DNA of 64,000 nt from Confluentibacter flavum (GCF_002843175.1 NZ_PJEO01000014.1:186001-250000), one strand, 5' to 3'. Counted from the first letter of the stretch, positions 27,756-36,423 are shown. The notes: generated from the sequence alone by a model not told the origin. Program-made: numbers and translations.

Positions 27756-29342
27756 ATGAAAAAAATCAATATAATCCTCAAATCAAGCCGCCTTTTACTT
27801 CTATCCTTTACGGCATTAGCCTTATTTAATTGTAGTAAAAATGATGAGCCTACAACTACTGCAGATCCTATTGTAGTTGAACCCGTAACATTAAACAGCG
27901 AAATAAACGACTTTATTTGGAGGGGTTTAAACGAAATTTATTTATGGCAGGAAGATGTCCCAAATTTATCTGACACCAAATTTTTCTCAAACTCAGATTA
28001 TGTTACGTTCTATAACAATTATGGCAAATCAGATGAATTATCTCAAGATATTGTAAAAAATTATTTTACATTTTTAAACGATTATAACACGCCTGAATCT
28101 TTATTTGATGATTTATTATACCAAAAAGATGTCATAGATAGATTCAGCTGGATAGAAGACGATTATGTTGCTCTAGAAAACTTTTTTCAAGGAAATTCTA
28201 ATTCTAATGGCTTGGATTTTGGTTTAGTAAGACTTTCTGGTTCTGATGATGTTTTTGGTTATGTTAGATATTTAGCTAATAATTCTGATGCTTCAGGAAA
28301 AGATATACATAGAGGTGATTTTTTTTTAACGGTAAATGGTCAACAATTAAACGTTAACAACTATGCTAATTTGCTATTTGGAGCAAATAACACCTATACT
28401 CTTGGTATGGCAAATATTACCAACAATGCCATTGCATTAAATGGTAAAGTAGTAGAGCTTACTAAAACCAATTTTACGGAAAGTCCTATTTTAGTAAACA
28501 AAGTCATTGATGTTGGTGGCATAAAAGTTGGATATCTTATGTATAATCAATTCCTTGTTAATTTCGAGTTAGAGTTAAACAATGTGTTTAGTCAATTTAA
28601 AGCTGAAGGTATTGACGAATTGGTTTTAGACTTGAGGTACAATCTAGGAGGCAATGGATATATTGCTGTTGACTTGGCAAGTATGATTACTGGTCAATTT
28701 GAAGGAGAAATTTTTTATAAAGAGCAGTGGAATTCAAAATACCAAGCTTATTTTGAAGCTAATGCTCCTGAAATATTAGTAAACCCTTTTGTAAATGAAC
28801 TTTCTGATGGCACTCCAATTAACAGTTTGAATTTAAATAAAGTTTATATTTTAACTACAGACGAAACAGCATCTTCAAGCGAATTGATGATTAATGGCTT
28901 AAATCCATATATTGATGTTATACAGATTGGAACCAACACTACTGGAAAATTCCATGGATCTGTAACTTTATATGATTCTCCAAATTTTGAAAAAACGGGT
29001 GCTAACCCTAACCATAAATATGCCATGCAGCCATTAGTTATTAAAGCTACAAATGTAAATGGTGTTTCAGACTATTACGATGGACTTGTTCCAGATTATT
29101 TAATTACTTATAATACTTCAGCGGGTACAGTAGAAGGTGAAAATTTATTAAATCTTGGTACCTTAGGTGATGCCAATGAGCCTTTTTTAGCGAAAGCTCT
29201 AGAATTAATTACAGGAACAACCACCAAGTTTGATTTAGATAAAGCCAACAAACCTGGAGTGAAAGTTGAACCAGTTGCTAGCAGTAAAGATTTCAATACT
29301 CGTGGTTCTGGGTTAATAGTCGATTTTAAACAAATCAAATAA
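27756..29342 (+). CDS. S41-family peptidase lipoprotein (first of tandem pair)
   Basis: Lipoprotein of 528 residues, lipobox ALFNC (Cys26). A DUF-like N-terminal region (NDFIWRGLNEIYLWQ) is followed by a PDZ-like part (RGDFFLTVNGQQLNV). The S41 core comes next: LVLDLRYNLGG, then the nucleophile region TTDETASSSELM and a TTGKFHGS loop. Tail-specific proteases of this group cleave unstructured C-termini in the periplasm. It is about half identical by eye to the next gene, so a tandem duplication is likely. Confidence 0.87.
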   Translation: MKKINIILKSSRLLLLSFTALALFNCSKNDEPTTTADPIVVEPVTLNSEINDFIWRGLNEIYLWQEDVPNLSDTKFFSNSDYVTFYNNYGKSDELSQDIVKNYFTFLNDYNTPESLFDDLLYQKDVIDRFSWIEDDYVALENFFQGNSNSNGLDFGLVRLSGSDDVFGYVRYLANNSDASGKDIHRGDFFLTVNGQQLNVNNYANLLFGANNTYTLGMANITNNAIALNGKVVELTKTNFTESPILVNKVIDVGGIKVGYLMYNQFLVNFELELNNVFSQFKAEGIDELVLDLRYNLGGNGYIAVDLASMITGQFEGEIFYKEQWNSKYQAYFEANAPEILVNPFVNELSDGTPINSLNLNKVYILTTDETASSSELMINGLNPYIDVIQIGTNTTGKFHGSVTLYDSPNFEKTGANPNHKYAMQPLVIKATNVNGVSDYYDGLVPDYLITYNTSAGTVEGENLLNLGTLGDANEPFLAKALELITGTTTKFDLDKANKPGVKVEPVASSKDFNTRGSGLIVDFKQIK

Positions 29343-29362
29343 AAGCATTTTAAAAACCACTT

Positions 29363-30835
29363 ATGAAAATTAAAACGCCCCTAATTCTATTAATAGTCAT
29401 TGCTTTTTTAAACATTAGCTGTTTTGAAGATAAAGATGATAACCAAATCACAGGAAGTTCTATAAATGATTTTGTTTGGAAAGGCATGAACTTAGTGTAT
29501 CTATACAAAGATAATGTTCCGAATCTAGCAAATGACGCCTTCAATAGTGATGAAGCTTATGCCAATTATTTAAACGGTTTTTCAAGTCCTGAAGATTTAT
29601 TTGAAAGTCTGATTTACCAGAGGGAAACCGTTGACAGATTCAGTTGGATTGTAGATGATTACATCGCTTTAGAACAGCAGTTAGCAGGCGTTACCACAAG
29701 CAATGGTATGGAATTTAAATTATTTCTTCAGCCAAACAGCAACACGCAATTAATAGGTATTGTAACCATGGTTTTGCCAAATAGTAGTGCCAGCGCCAGT
29801 GGTTTAATAAGGGGCGATGTTTTTAGTGGCATTGATGGTAATCCATTAACAATCGATAACTATATCAGCTTACTGGGTTCTAACGCATATGCTTTAAATT
29901 TAGCTAATTATAATGATAATGGCACTTCTACCACAACAGACGATACGATAGTTTCTAGAAATGAAAGCATTAGTCTTGCCAAAGTTCAGTATACTGAAAA
30001 TCCCATTTTTACAACAAACATTTTTAATGTTGGAGGACAAAACGTGGGCTACTTAATGTATAATGGTTTCACTGCAAATTTTGATGAGCAGCTCAACAAT
30101 GCCTTTGCGACTTTTAAATCAAGTAATGTACAACATCTTGTATTGGATTTAAGGTATAACTCTGGAGGCTCGGTAAACTCAGCTATATTATTATCAAGCA
30201 TGATAACAGGGCAATTTAATGGCGAAATTTTTATTACAGAACAATGGAACAGTGAATTTCAGGCCGCTTTTGAAAATGAAGATCCAGAATTATTAATAAG
30301 CAGGTTTGTAAACAACGATGATGGAGCCGCTCTAAACAGTTTAAATCTTCAAAAAGTATATGTGATTGCTTTGGAATCATCGGCATCTGCTAGTGAATTG
30401 GTTATAAATGCCTTAGACCCTTATATTAATGTGATCCATATTGGTGAAAATACAGCTGGTAAATATCAAGCCTCTACGACACTTTATGATTCCCCTGATT
30501 TTTCTCGTCAAGGTGCCAACCCAAGCCATAGTTATGCCATGCAACCATTAATTTTTAAATCGTTGAATAAAGTTGGAAGAACAGATTATTTTGATGGTTT
30601 AACCCCAGATGTTGAACTCTCTGAAAGTTATTTAGACTTAGGTATTATTGGTGATGAAAATGAAACATTATTGGCTGCTGCTTTGGCAGACATTCAGAGT
30701 CCGACTGCAAAATTAGCTCCAATAAAATCTGAAAAGGAAGCCTCTTTAACATTGTTTAAAGATAGTAATAGCTTTAAACCATTCCATAATGAGATGTATG
30801 TTGATAAAAAACTTCCATTTAATATCTCAAATTAA
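29363..30835 (+). CDS. S41-family peptidase lipoprotein (second of tandem pair)
   Basis: Paralogue of the preceding gene, 490 residues, with signal peptide and lipobox NISC. It has the same layout: NDFVWKGMNLVYLYK, PDZ-like RGDVFSGIDGNPLT, LVLDLRYNSGGS, and nucleophile motif SSASASELV. It starts 20 bases after the first copy's stop. It ends with TAA directly followed by the TTG start of the PP-loop gene, so all three genes are likely co-translated. Confidence 0.87.
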   Translation: MKIKTPLILLIVIAFLNISCFEDKDDNQITGSSINDFVWKGMNLVYLYKDNVPNLANDAFNSDEAYANYLNGFSSPEDLFESLIYQRETVDRFSWIVDDYIALEQQLAGVTTSNGMEFKLFLQPNSNTQLIGIVTMVLPNSSASASGLIRGDVFSGIDGNPLTIDNYISLLGSNAYALNLANYNDNGTSTTTDDTIVSRNESISLAKVQYTENPIFTTNIFNVGGQNVGYLMYNGFTANFDEQLNNAFATFKSSNVQHLVLDLRYNSGGSVNSAILLSSMITGQFNGEIFITEQWNSEFQAAFENEDPELLISRFVNNDDGAALNSLNLQKVYVIALESSASASELVINALDPYINVIHIGENTAGKYQASTTLYDSPDFSRQGANPSHSYAMQPLIFKSLNKVGRTDYFDGLTPDVELSESYLDLGIIGDENETLLAAALADIQSPTAKLAPIKSEKEASLTLFKDSNSFKPFHNEMYVDKKLPFNISN

Positions 30836-31555
30836 TTGTTAGCCCCGAAAATTAAAACCTATTTCAATTGGAGTTCGGGTAAAGACTCAGCACTAGCGCT
30901 TTTCTATTTGCTAAAGGACAACCGTTATGCTGTTGATGAATTAATTACAACCGTAAACAGCCATTACAATCGTGTATCTATGCATGGGCTTAGAAAGGAA
31001 CTTTTAGTAGCCCAAACCAACGCACTTAATATTAAAGCCAGTTTAATAGAATTACCTGAAATGCCTAGTATGGAAGTTTACGAACAAAAAATGATAGAAA
31101 CTGTATCGAGATTAAAAACCGAAGGTTTTACACATAGTGCTTTTGGCGATATTTTTTTAGAGGATTTAAGAACTTATAGAGAAACGCAATTAGCCAAACA
31201 GAATTTAAAAGCGGTATTTCCTATTTGGAAACGAGACACTAAAGAATTAATGAACGAATTTTTAGATTTAGGTTTCAAAACAGTTATTGTCTGTGCCAAT
31301 TCAAAATATTTTAATGAAGATTTTGTTGGAACCGTTATAGACAGAAACTTTATTGATAATTTACCCGATGGTGTTGATCCTTGTGGCGAAAATGGTGAAT
31401 TTCACACCTTTTGTTTTGATGGGCCTATTTTCAAAAACCCAATCCCGTTTACCTTAGGCGAAAAAGTATATCGTGAATATAAAAATCCAAACACCAGTGA
31501 CTCCATTTGTAAAAGTGAGCCATATGGTGTTTGGTACTGTGATTTAATTCCTTGA
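30836..31555 (+). CDS. PP-loop ATPase, diphthine-ammonia ligase-like (Dph6-type)
   Basis: Cytoplasmic protein of 239 residues with the ATP-pyrophosphatase loop SSGKDSALAL near the N-terminus. The family motifs SAFGDIFLEDLRTYRE and DPCGENGEFHTF resemble Dph6, which amidates diphthine in archaea and eukaryotes. Bacteria lack diphthamide, so the real substrate must differ. The start is TTG at 30836, immediately after the upstream TAA; no better ATG lies before the P-loop. It abuts the cobalamin-uptake locus, which might hint at a B12-related amidation, but this is position only. Confidence 0.82.
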   Translation: MLAPKIKTYFNWSSGKDSALALFYLLKDNRYAVDELITTVNSHYNRVSMHGLRKELLVAQTNALNIKASLIELPEMPSMEVYEQKMIETVSRLKTEGFTHSAFGDIFLEDLRTYRETQLAKQNLKAVFPIWKRDTKELMNEFLDLGFKTVIVCANSKYFNEDFVGTVIDRNFIDNLPDGVDPCGENGEFHTFCFDGPIFKNPIPFTLGEKVYREYKNPNTSDSICKSEPYGVWYCDLIP

Positions 31556-31589
31556 AAAAAACTTTTCAGCCAGCCGCCTCTTAATGAAA

Positions 31590-33476
31590 TTAAAAATTCA
31601 AATTCATTCCCAAACTGACATTTCTACCTTTGGTTGTATATCCAATGATTTCCGTGTAATCTTCATTAAACAGATTGGTTACTGTGGCAAAAAGTTTTAA
31701 TTTATTTTCTATTAGTTTTTGGCTAAAATATAAATCAATTAAAGAAAACGATTTTAATTCCACATTTTGATAGGTTGAGAAATCGGTATCCGTTCTGTTT
31801 CCAACAAATTGATAGGTCAACGATGTATACGTGCTTTCAGAAAAATTATAACCCAAATTGGCATTCACTTTATGTTTGGGCAAACGCAAACGTAAACCTT
31901 CTTGCAATTCCGTAAATGTATAGTTTGTAGAAACCGTTAAATCCTTAATTAAATTAATCGTAGCTTCAACTTCCACACCATGTACCGTGGCGCTTTCAGT
32001 GGCATTTTCGTAACCGGTTGTATAAATAATGGTGTTGTCTTCTTGTCGGTTAAAATAAAGGCCGTTCAAACGAAACCCTTTTCTATTTGAAAATTCCAAA
32101 CCACCTTCAATCGTCCTGTTTTCTTCTGGCTCTAAATCAGGATTGGCTCCAAAAAACCCAAATAACTGTGATAAATTAGGTGCTATAAACGATGTGGCGT
32201 ACGAACCCAGAATCTTAACATATCCAGAATTCACCGCAACAGTATAAGATGGATTAAAATTATAAACAAAATGGGAACCATATTCACTATGATTATTCAA
32301 TCTGGCTCCAGCATTCAAATTCAATCCGAAATCTGATACATAAACAGCATTTACATAAGGATCGGACGTTGTATATGACCGTTCTTGATCAAACAATGTG
32401 TTGTAATCGGCATAATTAAATCCAACAATGGTATAAAAGGTATCGTCAAAAACGTACTTATTAAACGCATCCACCACATAACTCTTCGCTTCATAACTTG
32501 TAACAAAATCTGAAATACTTTCTCTATTTATTTCTGTATAAGCAGCATTCACCTGAAAACTTCCGTTTGCATAGGTGAATTTAGGTGAAATCCCAATCCT
32601 TTTTTGTTCATTTTTATAAGCATCGTCTGTATCTGCGATGGTATAGTTTGGTGGTGGAAAGCCATCTGTATCAGTTTTTAACTTATCATAACTTGCAAAA
32701 GTGGATAATTCAAAAGCATCACTAAAAGTATAACCTAATTTTAGATTGGTATTGAATCTTGAAAATGGGTCTTTTTCTGCATTCTCAGATTTTGCAGCGG
32801 ATAAACCATCCACATACCTATTTGCAAAACTTGCTAAATAGTTAAACTTATCAAGATTTCCATTTACGGACACATTGTTGTTAAAACTGGAACCGTTATA
32901 ATTCTGGTCATCTGCCGATTGGTTTGTCCCTATAACCGATAAAAAACTAGCGGAAATTGGTTTTCCATAGCTTTTTTTGGTCGTAATATTAATGACAGCC
33001 GTGGCAGCAGAATTACCATATAAGGTACTGGCCGCCCCTTTAATAATCTCGATGGATTCTACGGTGTTCAAATCTACCAAACGTAAATCAAATTCATTGG
33101 AAACGAGCGACGGATCGTTCACTTGAACGCCATCAATAAGCACCAAAACCTGCCTATTGTTACCACCTCTAACAAAATACCCTAAATTAATACCTTCAAC
33201 ACTTCGTGTCCCATTAATTTCTATACCACTTTTGGCATTAATTAAGTCTGAAATGTTTCTTCCTTGATTATTTTCAATTTCAGCTTTTGAAATTTTAATA
33301 ACCGTTTTACCTGAATTTTCACGTTTCAATTGAAAACGTGAATCGGAAACAACTACTTCATCAAGTTGTTCCACTTTTGTTGAATCGATCCCGATAGCTA
33401 TCGGGAGCTGTTGCGCAAAGCCACATAATGATATACCTAAGCACAGTACACCAAAAACATTTGTTTTTTTGTTCAT
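31590..33476 (-). CDS. btuB: TonB-dependent outer-membrane receptor, BtuB-like
   Basis: Outer-membrane beta-barrel of 628 residues with a signal peptide, TonB box LDEVVV (about 38-43), plug domain (IKISKAEIENNQGRN, VLVLIDGVQVND) and C-terminal strand ending in aromatic F (GMNLNF). Length and plug pattern match BtuB/CirA-type receptors. A cobalamin riboswitch sits just upstream on the same strand and a BtuFCD-like ABC importer lies beyond, so cobalamin or a corrinoid is the likely cargo. Residues 24-30 (LPIAIGI), just after the signal peptide, are encoded by an intact 18-bp palindromic repeat. Confidence 0.87.
   Translation of the reverse strand: MNKKTNVFGVLCLGISLCGFAQQLPIAIGIDSTKVEQLDEVVVSDSRFQLKRENSGKTVIKISKAEIENNQGRNISDLINAKSGIEINGTRSVEGINLGYFVRGGNNRQVLVLIDGVQVNDPSLVSNEFDLRLVDLNTVESIEIIKGAASTLYGNSAATAVINITTKKSYGKPISASFLSVIGTNQSADDQNYNGSSFNNNVSVNGNLDKFNYLASFANRYVDGLSAAKSENAEKDPFSRFNTNLKLGYTFSDAFELSTFASYDKLKTDTDGFPPPNYTIADTDDAYKNEQKRIGISPKFTYANGSFQVNAAYTEINRESISDFVTSYEAKSYVVDAFNKYVFDDTFYTIVGFNYADYNTLFDQERSYTTSDPYVNAVYVSDFGLNLNAGARLNNHSEYGSHFVYNFNPSYTVAVNSGYVKILGSYATSFIAPNLSQLFGFFGANPDLEPEENRTIEGGLEFSNRKGFRLNGLYFNRQEDNTIIYTTGYENATESATVHGVEVEATINLIKDLTVSTNYTFTELQEGLRLRLPKHKVNANLGYNFSESTYTSLTYQFVGNRTDTDFSTYQNVELKSFSLIDLYFSQKLIENKLKLFATVTNLFNEDYTEIIGYTTKGRNVSLGMNLNF
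33389..33406. repeat. 18-bp palindrome TCCCGATAGCTATCGGGA inside btuB
   Basis: Perfect 18-base palindrome within the btuB reading frame, in frame and without disruption. The identical sequence is at 33724-33741 in the riboswitch, with close variants at 26905-26922 and 11009-11026. Confidence 0.9.
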
Positions 33477-33560
33477 TTTAATGAATAATTACTCGGAGAA
33501 TCGCATGGATTATCATACAAAAACCTTTATCCCGAAAGTTTAACTTATTTGTTTTGAAAA

Positions 33561-33780
33561 AAGGCAGGTCTCCTGACTTGCGTCTTCATGTTCGTCTTCC
33601 CAAAGATTGCTCTTAAGTGACTTGAAGTATAACATGAAGCTTTGTAGCTTACAGTTGCGGGAACAGTCCAGGAATTGTTGAATTACGAATGACGAATTAC
33701 GATTTCAACAATCGTAAATCCAATCCCGATAGCTATCGGGACTAATTCGTAAATCAACTCACCTGATTCCCTTTTAATTT
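33561..33780 (-). promoter_or_regulatory. Cobalamin riboswitch controlling the btuB-like receptor
   Basis: On the minus strand the leader shows conserved cobalamin-aptamer elements: AAAAGGGAATCAGGTG at the 5' side, then GGACTGTTCCCGCAACTGT (B12-box-type core) near 33652-33670. At the 3' side is GTCAGGAGACCTGCC at 33563-33577. The element lies about 85 bases upstream of the btuB-like start and downstream of a -7 box. Between GGTG and the core is a long insert of nested inverted repeats (33677-33758), much bulkier than a compact aptamer. Binding of adenosyl- or methylcobalamin should repress the receptor. Confidence 0.9.
33677..33758. repeat. Nested inverted repeats inserted in the riboswitch
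   Basis: Outer arms 33677-33690 and 33745-33758 match at 13 of 14 bases. Inside are a hairpin 33694-33704/33710-33720 (10 of 11) and the perfect 18-base palindrome 33724-33741. Together they can fold into a three-way structure extending one aptamer stem without breaking the core. Confidence 0.75.
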
Positions 33781-33814
33781 ATTCACTTGAAATGAACAAA
33801 ACCAAATTTCGATG

Positions 33815-33822
33815 CAAATGTA
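33815..33822 (-). promoter_or_regulatory. Candidate -7 box for the riboswitch/btuB transcript
   Basis: On the minus strand TACATTTG matches TAnnTTTG; transcription would begin near 33807, about 27 bases before the aptamer. A TTG lies about 23 bases upstream of it, slightly long for a -33 element. Confidence 0.45.
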
Positions 33823-33852
33823 AATATTAACTTTAAAATAGTATTCAAAAGC

Positions 33853-33960
33853 TTACTTTTTCTTAGTCATTTTATAAATTAAATAAATAAATCCAATTAA
33901 AAAATGAGCTATTATTACGCCAGCTACTATATATAATGTTAAATTTGAACCATCTCGCAT
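33853..33960 (-). CDS. Small single-pass membrane protein (35 residues)
   Basis: A complete short ORF with ATG and TAA. The first residues are polar (MRDGSNL), followed by a hydrophobic helix of about 21 residues and a basic tail ending KMTKKK, a positive-inside signature. It is divergent from btuF and overlaps none of the chosen coding regions; a -7-like TATTTTTG lies upstream on the minus strand. Its family is not recognised. Position in the B12 locus suggests, but does not prove, an accessory role in uptake. Confidence 0.45.
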   Translation of the reverse strand: MRDGSNLTLYIVAGVIIAHFLIGFIYLIYKMTKKK

Positions 33961-34005
33961 TGTTAATATTTTCAACAAAAATAACAAGCTTTAAAATGTT
34001 TAAAA

Positions 34006-34019
34006 ATGACAATTGTCAT
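34006..34019. promoter_or_regulatory. Palindrome ATGACAATTGTCAT upstream of btuF
   Basis: Perfect 14-base palindrome ending 6 bases before the chosen btuF ATG, within the divergent spacer. It could be an operator overlapping the ribosome-entry region of btuF or a promoter-proximal site for the small divergent ORF. No cognate regulator is visible. Confidence 0.35.
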
Positions 34020-34025
34020 CTATTA

Positions 34026-35174
34026 ATGAAATACAAATCGCTTCTTTTAATTATTATACTAACACTACTTAATTGTAAAAATGAGACAAAAAAACAATTA
34101 ACCGAAAGTGTTAAAGGTGAACAATTACCATTAAAATACGCTAAAGGTTTTTCGGTTAAAGATTACGGAACCCATAAAATTTTAGAAATAAAAAATCCTT
34201 GGCCTAAGGCAGAAAAATCATATACATATGTTCTTTTGAACACTAACTATGATGCTGATTTTTGGAGTACGGAAAAAAACAATTATGATGGAGCTATTGA
34301 AATGCCCATTCAAAAAATAGTCGTCACCTCCACCACTCACATTCCTGCTTTAGAACTTTTAAACGTTGAAGAAACTTTGGTTGGCTTCCCGGGAATCGAT
34401 TATATTTCTTCTGAAAAGACCAGAAGTCGAATCGATAAAGGATTGGTTCGGGAATTAGGAAAAAACGAAGGGATTAATACCGAAGTGTTGTTGGAATTAA
34501 AACCAAATCTTGTTATTGGTTTTGGAGTTGATGGTAACAACCGAACTTTTGAAACGATAAAAAAATCGGGGATTCCTGTTATATTTAATGGTGATTGGGT
34601 TGAAGAATCGCCACTTGCAAAAGCAGAATGGATTAAGTTTTTTGGCGTATTATTCAATAAAGAAAAAGAGGCCGATTCTATTTTTAATAGTATTGAATAC
34701 AATTATTTAGAAGCTAAAAAGTTGGCAAAAAACACTAAAAGCCAACCCATTATTTTAAGTGGCGCGATGCACAACGATATTTGGTTCTTACCCAATGGAA
34801 CAAGCACCGAAGCACAGCTTTTAAAAGATGCCAATGCTAATTATTTGTGGAGCGACTCTAAAGGAACAGGTAGTTTATCCCTGAATTTTGAAACCGTTTT
34901 TTCAAAAGCTAAAAATGCTGATATTTGGTTAAGTCCGTCAAATTATGCAAGCAAAGAAGCTCTTAAAAATGGAAACACACATCATGCGCTGTTTAAAGCT
35001 TTCCAAAATAATACGATTTATTCTTCTATAAATACGACGGGAACATCTGGTGGTATTCTATATTTTGAGCTGGGCACTACCCGACCCGATTTGGTTTTGA
35101 AAGATCTTATTAAAATTTGTCACCCAGAACTGTTAAAAAATTATGACCTTTACTTTTTTAAACCTTTAGACTAA
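34026..35174 (+). CDS. btuF: Periplasmic cobalamin-type ABC substrate-binding lipoprotein (BtuF-like)
   Basis: Lipoprotein of 382 residues, lipobox LLNC (Cys17). The class III periplasmic-binding fold is visible: VVTSTTHIPALELL, LVGFPGIDYI, LLELKPNLVIGFG and a linking helix, as in BtuF and haem/siderophore binders. I took the ATG at 34026 because it gives a proper lipoprotein signal. The upstream ATG at 33936 adds 30 residues and overlaps a palindrome and the divergent small ORF. Its stop TAA touches the TTG start of btuC. Confidence 0.85.
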   Translation: MKYKSLLLIIILTLLNCKNETKKQLTESVKGEQLPLKYAKGFSVKDYGTHKILEIKNPWPKAEKSYTYVLLNTNYDADFWSTEKNNYDGAIEMPIQKIVVTSTTHIPALELLNVEETLVGFPGIDYISSEKTRSRIDKGLVRELGKNEGINTEVLLELKPNLVIGFGVDGNNRTFETIKKSGIPVIFNGDWVEESPLAKAEWIKFFGVLFNKEKEADSIFNSIEYNYLEAKKLAKNTKSQPIILSGAMHNDIWFLPNGTSTEAQLLKDANANYLWSDSKGTGSLSLNFETVFSKAKNADIWLSPSNYASKEALKNGNTHHALFKAFQNNTIYSSINTTGTSGGILYFELGTTRPDLVLKDLIKICHPELLKNYDLYFFKPLD

Positions 35175-36206
35175 TTGCCGAATTCAAATACATATAAACT
35201 ATCCTTTTTGGTATTATCCATCATACTTGTATTCTGTTTTTTAGCAAATATAAGTTTGGGTTCTGTTTATATTCCGCTTAAAGATGTTTTCAACAGTATT
35301 ATTGGAAACGTAACCGAACAAGAAACATGGCAACATATCATTCAAAATTACCGATTGCCAAAAGCAGTAACCGCCATATTGGTGGGCTCTGGCTTGGGCA
35401 TTTCCGGATTGTTAATGCAAACATTATTTAGAAATCCGTTAGCAGGACCATTTGTTTTGGGAATTAGTTCGGGAGCGAGTTTAGGTGTAGCCTTAGTCAT
35501 TCTTGGCTCATCGGTTTTTGGCGGGGTTTTTATGTCGCTTTTAATCTCAAAATGGAGCATTGTTATAGCTGCCAGTTTAGGTAGTTTTTTAGTATTGTTA
35601 GCGGTTTTAATGGTATCGTTAAAAGTACGTGATACTATGGCAATACTTATCATCGGACTCATGTTTGCAAGTATCACGGCGGCCATTGTAAGCGTGCTTT
35701 CATACTTTGGGTCTGCGCAACAACTACAACAATATATTTTCTGGGGTTTTGGCAGTTTGGGAAATTTATCTTGGGATGAATTGATCATCTTTTTTATCAT
35801 TTACAGCTTTGGTATCATAGTAAGTTTAGCTTCCGTAAAATCGTTAAATACCATGCTTTTAGGTGAAAACTATGCCAAAAGTTTGGGCTTGAACATTAAA
35901 AGAAGTCGGTTTGCCATTATTATTGCAACCAGTTTATTGGCAGGAACTATTACGGCTTTTGCGGGGCCTATAGCGTTTATAGGTTTAGCCATTCCGCATT
36001 TAACGCGTCAAGTTTTCAACACCTCAAACCATAAAATATTATTACCTGCTGTTTTTTTATTTGGAGGCATCGTGATGCTTATTTGCGACAGTATTGCGCA
36101 AGTACCAAATAGCGATTATACCTTGCCAATTAATGCCATTACATCTTTAATAGGTGCTCCGGTTGTTATTTGGTTGTTGGTTAGGAAACGTAAAATGGTT
36201 TTTTAG
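35175..36206 (+). CDS. btuC: FecCD/BtuC-type ABC transporter permease
   Basis: Inner-membrane permease of 343 residues with about ten transmembrane helices. FecCD-family motifs are present: YRLPKAVTAILVGSGLGISG, RNPLAGPFVLGISSGA, and the cytoplasmic coupling region GPIAFIGLAIPHLTRQ. The start is TTG, joined directly to the btuF stop, indicating translational coupling. With BtuF and the ATPase it should import corrinoid delivered by the btuB-like receptor. Confidence 0.9.
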   Translation: MPNSNTYKLSFLVLSIILVFCFLANISLGSVYIPLKDVFNSIIGNVTEQETWQHIIQNYRLPKAVTAILVGSGLGISGLLMQTLFRNPLAGPFVLGISSGASLGVALVILGSSVFGGVFMSLLISKWSIVIAASLGSFLVLLAVLMVSLKVRDTMAILIIGLMFASITAAIVSVLSYFGSAQQLQQYIFWGFGSLGNLSWDELIIFFIIYSFGIIVSLASVKSLNTMLLGENYAKSLGLNIKRSRFAIIIATSLLAGTITAFAGPIAFIGLAIPHLTRQVFNTSNHKILLPAVFLFGGIVMLICDSIAQVPNSDYTLPINAITSLIGAPVVIWLLVRKRKMVF

Positions 36207-36271
36207 ATTGTTAGACAAATTAGATTTTAAGACCTGTTAGATTTTTAGACTTTTTTAACATTGTAACCTAT
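36207..36271. repeat. Degenerate TTAGA-type tract upstream of the octamer array
   Basis: Low-complexity sequence of the form TTAGAC/T with T-rich spacers, resembling tracts at 18093-18250 and 18790-18870. It leads directly into the octanucleotide array. Confidence 0.4.
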
Positions 36272-36415
36272 AACTCTGTAACTCTGTAACTTTGTAGCTT
36301 TGTAGCTTTGTAGCTTTGCAACCCTGTAACTTTGAAACTCTGTAACTCTGTAACTCTGTAACTTTGTAGCTTTGTAACTTTGTAGCTTTGTAACTTTGTA
36401 GCTTTGTAACTTTAA
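36272..36415. repeat. Octanucleotide tandem repeat, ~18 copies, abutting the btuD start
   Basis: Units of 8 bases alternate mainly between AACTCTGT, AACTTTGT and AGCTTTGT. Seventeen full copies run from 36272 to 36407 plus a partial one, ending 8 bases before the ATPase ATG. Copy-number slippage would change the length of the leader between btuC and btuD. Transversions between units suggest an old array with local homogenisation. Confidence 0.93.
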
Positions 36416-36423
36416 TTAAATCA

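Noticed and set aside
33936-34025. 30-residue N-terminal extension of btuF
   Set aside because: It destroys the normal lipoprotein signal and overlaps a palindrome and a divergent small ORF.
36272-36415. Possible CRISPR array
   Set aside because: Units are 8 bases with no spacers and no cas genes nearby; it is a simple tandem repeat.
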